From Planctomycetota bacterium (GTDB lineage Bacteria > Planctomycetota > Phycisphaerae > Phycisphaerales > SM1A02): 61,224 nt of DNA. The notes under the pieces are model-generated. The model made no database searches, was not told the origin of the DNA, and saw nothing but the letters and a program-made list of their open reading frames with translations. The DNA is taken from positions 1-61,224 of the forward strand of contig JADFFQ010000017.1 in NCBI GenBank assembly GCA_022568135.1, read 5' to 3'. Made by a program: the position numbers and the translations under genes. Shown here in pieces: positions 48,107 to 57,745 of the stretch; position 1 is the first letter of the stretch; every line of letters starts with the position of its first letter.

Positions 48107-48162
48107 TGACCTGCCCCCGTTTTATGTGCCAACCGCTATGAGAGTCTGAACAGGGTAACAGG
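48107..48162 (-). repeat. 56-bp inverted repeat, right arm
   Basis: This is the inverted counterpart of 44666-44721 (50 of 56 positions). It begins 97 bp after the stop codon of the restriction enzyme. Confidence 0.75.
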
Positions 48163-48170
48163 CAGAAAAA

Positions 48171-48219
48171 GTGTCAGGATGAGTCATTCGAATCGTGCCG
48201 GTTTCGATACTCATCCTGA
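48171..48219 (+). repeat. 49-bp palindromic repeat, right copy
   Basis: The stem TCAGGATGAGT pairs perfectly with ACTCATCCTGA over 11 bp, with further pairing inside. It lies immediately outside the right inverted repeat and 25 bp from the end of the peptidase gene. Confidence 0.65.
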
Positions 48220-48243
48220 ACTGCGGTTGCCTCGGTTGGCGTG

Positions 48244-49464
48244 TTACTGCGGCGCGAGGCGGCCGATGACTCGCGGGCGAAACGGGAATGCCTGGTAGAC
48301 GCTTCGCAGATCATCAAGCGTAACCGCGTTGATGCGCTGCAGTTCATCTTCAAGCGATAGGTACCGGCCGGTGTACGTCCACAGCCGTCCCAACCGTTGC
48401 ATACGCCCGGCAGGCAACTCCCCTTGGAGTGTCGCACCAGTGGCGATCTTGCTGCGGACCCGCGCTAGATCGTCCTCGGTAAGGGAATCGACCAACCCGT
48501 CGATCTGCTCGCACGCCACCTGTTCGACGCGGTGGGCGTCGTCGGGCGAGCACACGTAATAGAGCATGTACTCGCCCACACGATCGCGCCCATCGTATCC
48601 AACGCGGGCTTCCTCCGCCAAACCGGTCTCGATCAAGGCCCAATAGAGCCGCGATCCTTCCGCATCGCCGAGGATTTGAGCCAGCATCGCCGCCGGATAG
48701 CGTCGTTCGTCCTGTATGGGTGGCGCCGGCGCGGCCATGATCGCATAGTGGCGGTTCACCTTCGCCGAGCGAATCGTGAACTCGTCGTCAACACATTGGA
48801 GCGCGGGGTACCGTCGGCGTGGCTGGGTGGTTTGCCACTGGCCGCAATGGCGTGACAGGCGCTGCACCATCACGTCGAAATCGAGCCGCCCGGCCAGCGC
48901 GACCGTGGTGTTGTCGCCCGAGTACCGTCGCGTGAAATATTCCTGCATCTGGGCAGCGGTAAGGCGTTCGATAGTTTTGGGGGTCCCCAGCACGCGATGA
49001 CTCAGCGGGTGGGTGCGGTAGTACGCCTCCATCGTCCGCTCGTAGAGGACCCAGAACGGTTGGTCCTCATACATCGCGATCTCTTCGAGAATGACACCCT
49101 TCTCGTCGTCGAAGTCCTTCTGACGCAGAGCCGGTCGAAGGATGTCGGCCAGGATTTCCTGGGCTCGAGGCAAATGCTCCGGCAACGCGTGCGCCCAGAA
49201 TGCGGTCACCTCGCCGCTTGTGTACGCATTGTGATCGGCCCCGATTTCGTCAAACTGCCGGTCAACGTCCGCCGCCGTTCGCGTCTCGGTGCCCTTGAAC
49301 ATCATGTGCTCGAGGAAATGGCTGACCCCCATCACCGCGGGATCTTCATCGCGGCCGCCGGTATTGATAAAGAATCCGATCGCGGCGGTGTGGGCCTGGG
49401 AATCCACCTCGCCAATCACCACAAGGCCGTTGTCCAGCGCCGCCTGTTTGAATTGGACAGCCAT
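48244..49464 (-). CDS. M16-family zinc peptidase
   Basis: 406 aa with the inverted zinc motif H49-F-L-E52-H53 (GVSHFLEHMMFKGT) and a downstream Glu in ILEEIAMYEDQP. The two-lobe length of about 400 aa fits the single-chain bacterial M16B type (processing-peptidase/PqqL-like). The ATG at 49464 is chosen because the frame upstream consists only of a 22-bp tandem repeat. The substrate is unknown, probably peptides or signal peptides. Confidence 0.88.
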   Translation of the reverse strand: MAVQFKQAALDNGLVVIGEVDSQAHTAAIGFFINTGGRDEDPAVMGVSHFLEHMMFKGTETRTAADVDRQFDEIGADHNAYTSGEVTAFWAHALPEHLPRAQEILADILRPALRQKDFDDEKGVILEEIAMYEDQPFWVLYERTMEAYYRTHPLSHRVLGTPKTIERLTAAQMQEYFTRRYSGDNTTVALAGRLDFDVMVQRLSRHCGQWQTTQPRRRYPALQCVDDEFTIRSAKVNRHYAIMAAPAPPIQDERRYPAAMLAQILGDAEGSRLYWALIETGLAEEARVGYDGRDRVGEYMLYYVCSPDDAHRVEQVACEQIDGLVDSLTEDDLARVRSKIATGATLQGELPAGRMQRLGRLWTYTGRYLSLEDELQRINAVTLDDLRSVYQAFPFRPRVIGRLAPQ

Positions 49465-49528
49465 GCTGCCAGGATAGCGGCAATCCGAAGGCGAGCGTTG
49501 GAAGATTGCGATTCCAGCCATCGCCGCA

Positions 49529-49670
49529 GCGCGAATCCGCAAGCGGCGCGGTGCGAAGCCGCAAGCGGCGCGGTGCGAAGTCGCAAGCGGCCCGGCGCGA
49601 AGTCGCAAGCGGCGCGGCGCGAAGTCGCAAGCGGCGCGGCGCGAAGTCGCAAGCGGCGCGATCTTACGCG
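49529..49670. repeat. 22-bp tandem repeat, about six units
   Basis: The unit GCAAGCGGCGCGGCGCGAAG + TC recurs with exact 22-bp spacing (GCAAGCGG at 49539, 49561, 49583, 49605, 49627 and 49649), the last units being nearly identical. It fills the space between the methyltransferase stop and the region upstream of the M16 gene. The unit is not a multiple of three, so it is not a protein repeat. There are no spacers, so it is not CRISPR. Confidence 0.8.
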
Positions 49671-50311
49671 CGAGCGTAGACCGCGCGGATGCATTGCACG
49701 GAGGGGTCCTCGTCGTCGGAAAACGAGCTGACCGGCCCATCGGGGACCAGCCCGGCCAACGCGGTCGCCTCCCGCAGCTCATTCTCCGTAAGCGGCCACG
49801 GCGGACCGTCGTGAAGGGCGACCGGATCATCGGCGCCGCGGCAGATAAGCAACAGGCGCCCGCGCGGCGTCATCAGGTCGGCCAGCGCCGCAACGGTCCG
49901 GTTGCGAAGGTCGGGCGTGAGCGACTCAATGTTGTGGACCTCCACGACCAGGTCGAAGCGTCGCCGCCAGCGAGCCGGCGGGTTGAACAGGTCGGCCTGG
50001 CGGTAGCAATCCACGTGGTCCGGGTCCAGGCGATTGGCCCACCGGACGGCGGTCGCGCTGCAATCAAATGCGGTCACCTCATAGCCTCGTCGGATGACCT
50101 CGCGGGCATCGTCGCCCAGCCCGCAACCAACCACCGCCACGCGGGCCCCGCAGCGAACCAGCCCTGGCGCGACGGCGTTGAACCAGTTGACCAGGGCCGG
50201 GCTCGGTCGGCGATCCGACCAGGGAATCCGGTGCGGGTCGCCATCCGCTTCGGTATAGATCGACTCGAAGTAATCGACCGTCGTGGCTGTCAGCTCTGTG
50301 GTTGTGGGCAT
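49664..50311 (-). CDS. SAM-dependent methyltransferase
   Basis: 215 aa class I methyltransferase. Motif I is VAVVGCGLGDDAREV (about residues 58-72), followed by YEVTAFDCSATAVRWA and DLVVEVHNIESL. The layout resembles thiopurine/small-molecule methyltransferases. Its stop codon lies in the first unit of the 22-bp tandem repeat. The substrate is unknown. Confidence 0.8.
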   Translation of the reverse strand: MPTTTELTATTVDYFESIYTEADGDPHRIPWSDRRPSPALVNWFNAVAPGLVRCGARVAVVGCGLGDDAREVIRRGYEVTAFDCSATAVRWANRLDPDHVDCYRQADLFNPPARWRRRFDLVVEVHNIESLTPDLRNRTVAALADLMTPRGRLLLICRGADDPVALHDGPPWPLTENELREATALAGLVPDGPVSSFSDDEDPSVQCIRAVYARA

Positions 50312-50623
50312 GATCCGCTCCCATCGGCCTCGAGGCGGCGCGGCTCAAGGGTGATCCAGAATAACCAATCTGGGCCAATTTGGCTATGGAAATCAACAAA
50401 TCAAGTGCGAGCAACAACTTATAGGCATGTTCCGGAACGCAGAATCTTCCTAGATTGCCAAGTTTGGGCCAACATTACGCCTCATCATCGCACCGGCGTG
50501 CGTGGGGGGCAATTCGGCCTGGCAGCCGCGGATGCATATCCGCGGGCAATATCCTCGCGGCAAGGGACCGGCGAACTCGCGGGGGTCAACCGCTGGGCAC
50601 AGGGTGTTACATGGCGCTCATGC
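50312..50623. other. Gap between lpdA and the methyltransferase
   Basis: About 310 bp. The part at 50360-50470 is relatively AT-rich and probably carries the methyltransferase promoter (minus strand). The perfect hairpin CCGCGGAT-GCAT-ATCCGCGG lies at 50526-50545 and may terminate lpdA transcription. No gene is recognised. Confidence 0.4.
50526..50545. terminator. Palindromic hairpin downstream of lpdA
   Basis: CCGCGGAT-GCAT-ATCCGCGG is a perfect 8-bp stem without a T-run. It lies about 80 bp beyond the lpdA stop on the minus strand and resembles the hairpin after mqnE in shape. Confidence 0.35.
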
Positions 50624-52105
50624 TCACGCGTGGATTATCCGGCCTTCGGTGGCGAGCGCCGCTTCATGGATTCCCTCAGCCATCGTCGGGTGCGCGTGGA
50701 TCGTGGAGATGATGTCCTCGGCGGTGGCCTCCAGCCGTTTGGCCAGGCCCAGCTCGGCGATGAGCTCCGACGCATCCTCGCCAATGATATGTGCACCCAG
50801 GATTTCTCCGTAGGGTTTGGAGGTGATGATCTTCACCAGCCCGTCGGTCGCGCCTACCGCGATCGCCTTGCCATGGCTCTTGAGCTGGAACTTGCCCACC
50901 TGATAGTCGATGCCCTTTTCCTTGACCACGCGCTCGGTCATGCCGATCGAGGCGATCTGCGGGTTGCAATAGGTGCAGCCGGGGATCGACTCGTAATCCA
51001 CGCCGAGCGTGCGGTGACCGGCGATCCGCTCCACGCATGTGACCGCTTCCTCCGAGGCCAGGTGGGCCAGCCAAGGCGGGCCGATGACATCGCCGATCGC
51101 ATAAATCCCCGGAACATTTGTCTGGTAGGTCGGCTCGGCAACATCCCGGTAGTCCACCTTAATATGGTCCTTCTCGACCGCAACGCCCAGACTGTCATCA
51201 AACAGCCCGTCGAACCGTCCCTGCACGCCGACCGCGACGAGAACAACCTCACAATCAATCGTCTGCGTTTGGGATTCGTCGTTGACATCAACGATCGTGA
51301 CCGTATGCCCGCTGTCGGGACCGGCATCGATCGCCTTGACTGTGTGGCCGGTATGAATGGTCATCCCCTGCTTGGCGAACACGCGCTGCGCCAACTTGCA
51401 AACATCGTCGTCTTCAATAGGCAGGATTCGATCGAGAATCTCCACCACGGTCACTTGGGTCTCCAAGGCATTATAAAAGTAAGCGAACTCCATTCCGATC
51501 GCGCCGGAGCCGACGATGAGCATCGACTTGGGCTGCTTCGGGAGGTTCATCGCTTCATATGAAGAGATGATCGACTTGCCGTTGCAAGGCGCGAACGGGA
51601 GCTGCTTCGGGGCCGCACCGGTTGCGATAAGGACACGATCAGCGGTCAAGGTCATCTTCGGCTCCCCGGTCCCCGCGCCGCTGTAGTAGTCGCCGGTGGG
51701 CTCATACACCGCGACCTGGCACGGGCTGTGCGCAGTCTTACCACCAAGAATCGTGGCGTGACCTTGATGATGGTCGACCTTGTTCTTCTTGAACAGGAAT
51801 GCCACCCCATTGTTGAGGGTCGAAGTGATGTCGCGGCTTCGCCCGATGACCTTGGACCAGTTGAGCTTGACGCGCTCGAACTCGAGCCCCCATTGATCGC
51901 CGTGGGTCACGGCTTCACGATACAGCTCTGCGTTGTGCAGCAGGGCCTTGGTCGGGATGCAGCCCCAGTTCAGGCATACGCCGCCGAGCTTGTCGCGCTC
52001 CACGCAAGCGGTGGTCAGGCCGAGCTGTGCGGCGCGGATGGCGCCGACGTATCCACCCGGCCCGCCGCCGATGACAATCAGGTCGTAATGCTTCGCCTCC
52101 GCCAC
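50624..52105 (-). CDS. lpdA: Dihydrolipoyl dehydrogenase
   Basis: 493 aa flavoprotein disulfide reductase, the E3 of pyruvate/2-oxoglutarate dehydrogenase or glycine cleavage. The FAD fold starts DLIVIGGGPGGYVGAI. The redox pair is C44-x4-C49 (GGVCLNWGCIPTKALL). The NAD fold has LIVGSGAIGMEFAYFYN, and the dimer-interface end HAHPTMAEGIHEAAL carries the catalytic His-Glu. A 25-residue loop with GAGTGEPKMTL is slightly longer than usual. No E1/E2 genes lie nearby. Confidence 0.93.
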   Translation of the reverse strand: MAEAKHYDLIVIGGGPGGYVGAIRAAQLGLTTACVERDKLGGVCLNWGCIPTKALLHNAELYREAVTHGDQWGLEFERVKLNWSKVIGRSRDITSTLNNGVAFLFKKNKVDHHQGHATILGGKTAHSPCQVAVYEPTGDYYSGAGTGEPKMTLTADRVLIATGAAPKQLPFAPCNGKSIISSYEAMNLPKQPKSMLIVGSGAIGMEFAYFYNALETQVTVVEILDRILPIEDDDVCKLAQRVFAKQGMTIHTGHTVKAIDAGPDSGHTVTIVDVNDESQTQTIDCEVVLVAVGVQGRFDGLFDDSLGVAVEKDHIKVDYRDVAEPTYQTNVPGIYAIGDVIGPPWLAHLASEEAVTCVERIAGHRTLGVDYESIPGCTYCNPQIASIGMTERVVKEKGIDYQVGKFQLKSHGKAIAVGATDGLVKIITSKPYGEILGAHIIGEDASELIAELGLAKRLEATAEDIISTIHAHPTMAEGIHEAALATEGRIIHA

Positions 52106-52247
52106 GATTCATGATCCTTCCTGTGTTTAGTCGAGCAAGGCCGGGAATTGTACAGACACCGCCGATCGGCTGACGAGCGGTGCATTGACGACCGCCCAGC
52201 GCCCTCCTAGCATCGGCTCTGTTTTGGCCGCCGTCGGGAGTCTACCG

Positions 52248-53003
52248 GTGCGAACCGCCGTTATCAGCGACATTCACGCGAACCTCGAAGCGCTGCAAGC
52301 GGTGCTCGATCATATCGATACCCAAAACGTCGATCGCATCATTTGCCTCGGCGATATTCTGGGCTACGGCCCGAGCCCGGTCGAGTGTGTGGACCTCGTG
52401 GCCGAGCGGTGTGAATGGTCGTTGATGGGGAATCACGACTTCGGCGTCCTCTACGAGCCGACCAACTTCAACGTCGCCGCCGAGCAAGCCGCGTATTGGA
52501 GTCGCGAACAGTTCGACCTGGAGTCGGACAACGGCATTTCCGCCAAGCGGTGGGAGTTCCTCAGTCGGCTGCGGGTACGGGTGCTCGAAGACGATTTCCT
52601 GTACGTACACGGCACGCCGCGCCGGCCCATCAACGAGTACCTTTTCCCAGAGGACGCGTTGAATTCCCCGGTGAAGATGCAGCAGATCTTCGAGCTCGTA
52701 GAGAAGTACGCGCTCGTCGGCCACACCCACGTGCCCGGGGTGTTCACCGACGAACCGGACTTTTACCCCCCCGACGATCTCGACGGCGTCTACAAGCTTG
52801 ACGGCGAAGACAAGGCGATCATCAACCCCGGCTCCGTCGGCCAACCCCGCGATCTCGACCCTCGGGCCAGCTATGTCATCATCGAAGACGATTGCGTTCG
52901 CTTCTTCCGACTGGAGTACGATATCGATGCGGTTGCCTCGAAGATCCGCGCCACGCCCCAACTGCTCGACTGGCTCGGTGAACGGCTTTACGAAGGCCGA
53001 TAG
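52248..53003 (+). CDS. Metallophosphoesterase (YfcE/MJ0936-like)
   Basis: 251 aa calcineurin-like phosphoesterase with all metal motifs: SDIHANLEAL, GDILGYGP, GNHDFGV, HGTPRRP and VGHTHVPG, plus NPGSVGQPRD near the C-terminus. Family members are phosphodiesterases of unknown physiological substrate. The GTG at 52248 (GGGAG seven bases upstream) gives the usual start just before AVISDIHAN. A TTG at 52185 opens a longer frame that I reject. Confidence 0.85.
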   Translation: MRTAVISDIHANLEALQAVLDHIDTQNVDRIICLGDILGYGPSPVECVDLVAERCEWSLMGNHDFGVLYEPTNFNVAAEQAAYWSREQFDLESDNGISAKRWEFLSRLRVRVLEDDFLYVHGTPRRPINEYLFPEDALNSPVKMQQIFELVEKYALVGHTHVPGVFTDEPDFYPPDDLDGVYKLDGEDKAIINPGSVGQPRDLDPRASYVIIEDDCVRFFRLEYDIDAVASKIRATPQLLDWLGERLYEGR

Positions 53004-53063
53004 AGAGCCGTCCGCGTCGTACGTCCGGCTTGGCTTGCTTCGCAACCGTCGATCCTTATACAT

Positions 53064-55385
53064 ATGAATCCTCGCGCCCGTCGCATCATCATTCCGCTGG
53101 TAGTCCTGGGCCTCGCAGTCGGCGTCGTTCTGTCCGTGGTCTTTTCACCGCCGCGAACGACACCGGCCACCGGTAGCGCCGCCCAGTCGAACGACGCCGA
53201 GTCTGATCAAACGCCGACCGATTCGGCTCAATCGGCGGTCGCCTCGGACCAGTCGCAAGACGCTTCGAGATCGGAGCCGGATTCCGGGGACGACCCAGAT
53301 ACCGATATCGGCGAGCAACAGACGACGGAGGCGTCGGCTGCACCCGCAGAATCGCCGGCCACCCTACGGGCCGTCGCGCCAACTCCCGGCGGCGCCGCTC
53401 CGGAGGCGGGGGTGGAGGCACAGGCGCTCGGCTCACTCGATCCGACGGTAGCGAAGCTTTACATCGAGCTGACGCCGGTCGGGGCCGGGATCTCAAACAT
53501 CACCTTGTCCGAGCATTGGCAGACCGCCGCTGACACCCGCCGCGCCGAGGCGCACTACAAGGCTGTCAAGGCTGGTGACCCTTCACCTCCCGAACGGCCG
53601 CACGATGACAAGCGATACGTCCTGCAAACAACGCAGCTCTACCGGTGGGCAGCCGGGGGTCAACTGCAGGAAAAGGAGATCCCGGTTCTTGCGTCCGCTG
53701 CGATCGTCATCAACGGCCGGGTCGTTCGGCTCGATCAAGCCAATAGCGTGTGGACCGAGACCGCCTACGGCCGCTTCGAGACAACGATCGTCGATGAGAA
53801 CGGGCAGCGGATCGTGGACATCGTGCGCCAGTTCGTGTACGGCGGCGGGTACGACTTTACGATCCTGCAGCGGCTGACGAATCAAACGAATCAGTCGCTC
53901 GACGTGAAGTGGATTCAATACGGTCCCGGCGATCTGCGCAAGGATCGGGCGGCGTACCTCGATCGCCGGCGGGCGCGCTTCGGATTTCTCGCACACCCGA
54001 GCTTGTATCCGGATCGCGTCGAATCCAAAGACAACGATCTACTGCTTGAGCGCATAGACCTGCTCAAAAAGGCCGACAAGGCTGTCGACGCGGGGGAGGC
54101 CGGCAACCTCGTGGCAAAAGACGAACACTTGACCTTGTGGCCCAACGACACTTCTCGGGAGAAGGAGTACGTCCTCGCATGGTTCGGTACCGTCAATCGC
54201 TACTTCGGGCTTACCGTCCATCCCATCCTCGATGAGTCGGGCCAAGGATCGAAGTCGTTGGAGGAAATCGTCAGCGAAATCCGGTTGCAAGTATCGGAGC
54301 TCGACGATCAACCGAAGATCGTTTTCACCGGCCTGTACAGTCCGGTTCGGTCAATTGGTCCCGGCGAGGAAACCGCGTTTGATCTCGGCGTCTACGCCGG
54401 GCCGCTCCAGCGCGATGTGCTCGGCGAGCAGCAGCCCTTCGCGGCGCTGGCGATGGACGGGCTGATCCTGTACCAGATGTCGGCCTTCTGCGCGATCTGC
54501 ACGTTCCAATGGCTGGCGCACTTCTTGATCGGATTCCTCTCCGTCGTTCATGCGATTACGTTCGACTGGGGGCTGTCCATCATCATTCTCGTGTGTGTGG
54601 TCCGCACGCTGCTGCATCCCCTGACAAAGAAGGCGCAGATCAATATGCAGCGGTTTGGCAAGGTGATGAGTGAGATCAAGCCGGAGATCGACAAGCTCCA
54701 GAAGAAGTACAAGGACCAGCCGAAGAAACTGCAGCAGGAGCAGATGCGGCTCATGCGCGAGCGCGGGGCCAATCCGTTGCAGATGCTCGGCTGCCTGCCC
54801 ATGTTCCTCCAAACGCCGATCTGGATCGCCCTGTATGCGATGCTGTACTTCGCGTTCGAGCTGCGTCACGAGCCGGCATTCTGGGGATTCTTCCAACTGT
54901 TCTGGGGATGGCCTTTCCTAGCTGACCTCTCCAGCGCCGATCACTTCTTCTGGCAATTCAACACGCCGTTCAATCTGTTCGCCAATGTTAATGTAACGGG
55001 GCTCAACCTCCTGCCGATCCTTATGGGCGTGGTTTTCTACATACAACAGAAGTACATGTCGCCGCCGCCCAGCGCGTCGATGACCAAGGAACAGCTTCAG
55101 CAGCAGAAGATCATGAAGGTCATGATGGTGGTCTTGTTCCCGATCATGCTTTATAACGCACCGTCGGGATTGACGCTGTACATCTTCACGTCAACCCTTA
55201 TCGGGATCATCGAGAGCCGCTACGTGCGCAAGCACATCAGCGAGATGGACCTCGCGCCGAAGAAAAAGCCCAAGCCCAAAGCGAAGCGCAAGCCCAAGGA
55301 TATGCAGGCTCGAGCGTATGCCGACGCCATCGAGCGCGCCAAGGCGAAGCGCAAGCCTCCGCCGAAACACTATAAGAAACGCTAA
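53064..55385 (+). CDS. yidC: Membrane protein insertase YidC
   Basis: 773 aa. An N-terminal membrane anchor ([20 protein letters not shown]) is followed by a Ser/Asp/Gln-rich linker of about 90 residues. The periplasmic P1 beta-domain comes next (about 130-460), then five conserved membrane segments with [21 protein letters not shown] (the conserved Arg of the insertion groove). A very basic tail ([13 protein letters not shown] onward) suits ribosome binding. It inserts inner-membrane proteins alone or with SecYEG. It is longer than the usual 540-600 aa because of the linker and tail. mnmE follows 20 bp later, the classical origin-proximal order. Confidence 0.94.
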   Translation: MNPRARRIIIPLVVLGLAVGVVLSVVFSPPRTTPATGSAAQSNDAESDQTPTDSAQSAVASDQSQDASRSEPDSGDDPDTDIGEQQTTEASAAPAESPATLRAVAPTPGGAAPEAGVEAQALGSLDPTVAKLYIELTPVGAGISNITLSEHWQTAADTRRAEAHYKAVKAGDPSPPERPHDDKRYVLQTTQLYRWAAGGQLQEKEIPVLASAAIVINGRVVRLDQANSVWTETAYGRFETTIVDENGQRIVDIVRQFVYGGGYDFTILQRLTNQTNQSLDVKWIQYGPGDLRKDRAAYLDRRRARFGFLAHPSLYPDRVESKDNDLLLERIDLLKKADKAVDAGEAGNLVAKDEHLTLWPNDTSREKEYVLAWFGTVNRYFGLTVHPILDESGQGSKSLEEIVSEIRLQVSELDDQPKIVFTGLYSPVRSIGPGEETAFDLGVYAGPLQRDVLGEQQPFAALAMDGLILYQMSAFCAICTFQWLAHFLIGFLSVVHAITFDWGLSIIILVCVVRTLLHPLTKKAQINMQRFGKVMSEIKPEIDKLQKKYKDQPKKLQQEQMRLMRERGANPLQMLGCLPMFLQTPIWIALYAMLYFAFELRHEPAFWGFFQLFWGWPFLADLSSADHFFWQFNTPFNLFANVNVTGLNLLPILMGVVFYIQQKYMSPPPSASMTKEQLQQQKIMKVMMVVLFPIMLYNAPSGLTLYIFTSTLIGIIESRYVRKHISEMDLAPKKKPKPKAKRKPKDMQARAYADAIERAKAKRKPPPKHYKKR

Positions 55386-55405
55386 GGCTAGGCTGTCGGA
55401 CCGCC

Positions 55406-56782
55406 GTGGATTCCTCCAGCACAATTCTGGCCGTTGCCTCACCACCTGGATGCTCTGCACGCGGTATCGTCCGGATCAGCGGCGATCAAACCTTCGATCT
55501 GTTGGCTGAACACGTCGAACCCGATGTACGATCGCAACACGGCGCTCTACTTTGCCGCTTGCGGCTTCGCGCTCATGACCTACCAGTGTTGATCTTGTCT
55601 TTCCGCGCTCCTCATTCCTACACGGGCGAGGACGCGGCTGAGCTTCAGATGCCGGGCAATCCAATCCTGCTAGAGCGCGTGATTGACGAACTCCTGGCCA
55701 CGGCGCAGGCAAACGGCATCGACGCCCGCCGCGCCGAGGCGGGGCAGTTCACGGCTCGAGCGTACTTCCATGGAAAGATGACACTCACGCAGGCGGAAGG
55801 TGTGGCCAGCGTGATTGCGGCTCAATCCGACGCTGAGTTGCGCGCCGCTCGGCTCCTCGCCGCGGGGAAGCTCGGCCTGTTCGCCCATGCGCTCGCCGAC
55901 GAGCTCGCCTCCGCGCTGGCCCTGGTCGAGGCAGGTCTCGACTTCACCGACCAGGAGGACGTCGTCCCCATTACTCCCCAGGACCTGCACGATCGACTCA
56001 TCTCGCTCGATCACCAGATCGAGGCGCAACTTGACCGCGCGATCGGGATGGAGCGGTTGGAGGCAATCCCCTGGGTCGTCCTGATCGGCGAACCAAACGC
56101 CGGCAAGTCCACGCTGTTCAATGCGCTGCTCGGCACGCAGCGAGCGGTGGTGTCGCAAATCCCCGGGACGACGCGCGACGTTCTGACCGAGCCGTTGCAG
56201 ATCGAGACGGATCACGGCCCGGCCGAGGTGATGCTCGTTGATCTCGCCGGCGCCGCAGACGCCGTCGATCAACTTGACGAACTGATGCAGGCTTCAGCCC
56301 GCAGCGCGATCGACCGGGCCGAGCTGATCCTGCGCTGTGTACCCACTGATCAGCCGCTTGCGGCTTCGCGCGCTGTCAATGCAGCTGAGATCGTCCTACG
56401 CACGAAAGCTGATCTCACCTCAGCGAAGCCAAGCGCATCAGGCCTGTTCCTCAGCGCCGAAACTGGCGAAGGCCTTGACGAGCTTCGCCGCATCATCGCA
56501 CAACGACTCTCCGATCACGCCGTCAGTCTCGCCGCGGATGCGCTCGCGCTGCGCCCCCGCCATGAGGCGGCCCTGCGCGCCGCTCATTCCCATCTCACCA
56601 CAGCACGCCAATCTCTCGCCGAAAAAGGGGACGGGAGTCTTTTTCCGCACGGCCTTCTTCAACCGGAGCTGACCGCAGCCTCGATGCGCCTGGCGCTGAA
56701 CGAGCTATCACGGCTGGCCGGCGACATTACGCCTGACGATGTGCTCGGGCGAATCTTCTCAACCTTCTGCGTCGGCAAATAA
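55406..56782 (+). CDS. mnmE: tRNA modification GTPase MnmE
   Basis: 458 aa. An N-terminal tetrahydrofolate-binding domain is followed by a helical domain with an inserted G domain: [16 protein letters not shown] (G1), GTTRD (G2), [11 protein letters not shown] (G3, normally DTAG) and TKAD (G4, normally NKxD). The C-terminal FCVGK carries the catalytic Cys. With MnmG it forms cmnm5-U34 in tRNA. The G3 and G4 changes are mild but notable. A short AAAAAGGGG...TTTTT repeat lies in frame near residue 410 and adds residues [10 protein letters not shown]. The start is GTG. Confidence 0.93.
   Translation: MDSSSTILAVASPPGCSARGIVRISGDQTFDLLAEHVEPDVRSQHGALLCRLRLRAHDLPVLILSFRAPHSYTGEDAAELQMPGNPILLERVIDELLATAQANGIDARRAEAGQFTARAYFHGKMTLTQAEGVASVIAAQSDAELRAARLLAAGKLGLFAHALADELASALALVEAGLDFTDQEDVVPITPQDLHDRLISLDHQIEAQLDRAIGMERLEAIPWVVLIGEPNAGKSTLFNALLGTQRAVVSQIPGTTRDVLTEPLQIETDHGPAEVMLVDLAGAADAVDQLDELMQASARSAIDRAELILRCVPTDQPLAASRAVNAAEIVLRTKADLTSAKPSASGLFLSAETGEGLDELRRIIAQRLSDHAVSLAADALALRPRHEAALRAAHSHLTTARQSLAEKGDGSLFPHGLLQPELTAASMRLALNELSRLAGDITPDDVLGRIFSTFCVGK
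56621..56645 (+). repeat. Short palindromic repeat inside mnmE
   Basis: The 25-bp element has GAAAAAG and CTTTTTC ends around a GGGGACGGGAGT core and is read in frame. A very similar element lies at 56798-56820 just after the gene. Confidence 0.55.
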
Positions 56783-56797
56783 ACCCCGATTACCACC

Positions 56798-56820
56798 AAA
56801 AGGGGTCGGGAGTCGTTTTT
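56798..56820 (+). repeat. Short palindromic repeat after mnmE
   Basis: AAAA, then GGGGTCGGGAGTCG, then TTTTT. It shares the GGGGWCGGGAGTC core with the copy inside mnmE 177 bp upstream. It could also serve as a terminator. Confidence 0.5.
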
Positions 56821-56832
56821 AGTTGCCCGACC

Positions 56833-57123
56833 ATGAATCTCGAACCTACAGTTCTGGGGATGGATTCCCTCCACCTCAGCTACTTCTTCGTCTCGCGCCG
56901 CGGCGACACCGGTCACGCGTGGTTTTGGACCTCTCTTCATTGGGTCGCAACGCTCGCTTTCGTCGGCGGGGCCGTCATCGGTTTCGCGTTGCATGCGGAG
57001 TTGAAGGATCGGATCCCACCGAATCCCGATGCGATACGGGCCCTACATATCACGTGGATATGCTCGGGTAGCGCGGCGGGGATCTTCGTCTTACGGCGAC
57101 GGATGCTCTGGCTACTCGATTGA
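56833..57123 (+). CDS. Small membrane protein
   Basis: 96 aa with two hydrophobic segments (HWVATLAFVGGAVIGFALHA and LHITWICSGSAAGIFVL) separated by a short charged loop. No domain is recognised and no clear ribosome binding site precedes the ATG. It follows mnmE by 50 bp on the same strand and converges with the DUF721 gene. It may be real but is weakly supported. Confidence 0.45.
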   Translation: MNLEPTVLGMDSLHLSYFFVSRRGDTGHAWFWTSLHWVATLAFVGGAVIGFALHAELKDRIPPNPDAIRALHITWICSGSAAGIFVLRRRMLWLLD

Positions 57124-57143
57124 AACCTTTAGCAACGAACGAA

Positions 57144-57587
57144 TCACGAACGTCGTTCGAAGTCGGCGACGCTGAGCCTGATCTTCATCAACGTGCTGGG
57201 ATATCGTCGGCGAAGCTCCTGCTCCAGGCCTTGGCGTAGCGCGCGATCGAGCTCGTACTTGGTCGAGGCGGAGTCGCACTGCACGTGCCCAACGCCGCCG
57301 CGCACCCCTACCACTCGGCTGTGCCCTTCCAACTCAGCCGGCACCAGCTCGGACCACAGATCAATCAGGCTCCCGAGCCGGCGCTGTGTTCGGCGGGCGT
57401 CATCGGCCATCGACCCGACGAGCCGGCCGATCGACACCTCCCGCTCCGGTCGCCGTCGGTACTTGCGAAGCTGCTCGATCTGCGTCGCCGCATCAGCCAC
57501 GCGCGAATCGTACTCGGTTGCGAACCCGCGTGTGCCGAGGGAGCCGCCAGACTCCGCGCCCAGCATTGAGACGCGATCTCGAGCCAA
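57144..57587 (-). CDS. DUF721 / DciA-like protein
   Basis: 147 aa. The C-terminal 95 residues match the DUF721 (DciA) style: a helix RRLGSLIDLWSELVPAELEGHSRVVGVRGG followed by a strand and LDRALRQGLEQELRRRYP. DciA is the replicative-helicase loading factor of bacteria that lack DnaC/DnaI and is often encoded near dnaA. This fits with yidC, mnmE and parB nearby. An inner ATG at 57566 is possible. Upstream lies the accessory island. Confidence 0.7.
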   Translation of the reverse strand: MARDRVSMLGAESGGSLGTRGFATEYDSRVADAATQIEQLRKYRRRPEREVSIGRLVGSMADDARRTQRRLGSLIDLWSELVPAELEGHSRVVGVRGGVGHVQCDSASTKYELDRALRQGLEQELRRRYPSTLMKIRLSVADFERRS

Positions 57588-57700
57588 ACGCGCGGCAGCA
57601 ACACCGGGCTTTAATTGAGACCATTCAAACGCAAAGATGTCGTAAGATAGCCAACGAACGCTGCTATATCACAGCAATAGCACGAAGCTACATGCTTTAC

Positions 57701-57745
57701 ACCCGATCATGCGGTCTTTTTGCCTGATCGTCCGTGATCGATCGG
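57701..57745 (-). repeat. 45-bp direct repeat, copy 1 (histidine-kinase 3'-end-like)
   Basis: It matches 59635-59679 at 40 of 45 positions. On the minus strand one frame reads PIDHGRSGKKTA-stop, a near copy of the kinase C-terminus PLDRERSSKKAA-stop. A further shared string AGCTACATGCT lies just outside in both copies. Confidence 0.7.

Noticed and set aside
49529..49670. CRISPR array
   Set aside because: The 22-bp units are contiguous with no spacers and no cas genes are present.
49694..51562. Plus-strand ORF of 622 aa opposite the methyltransferase and lpdA
   Set aside because: It spans two clear minus-strand genes and their intergenic gap; it is a GC-driven open frame.
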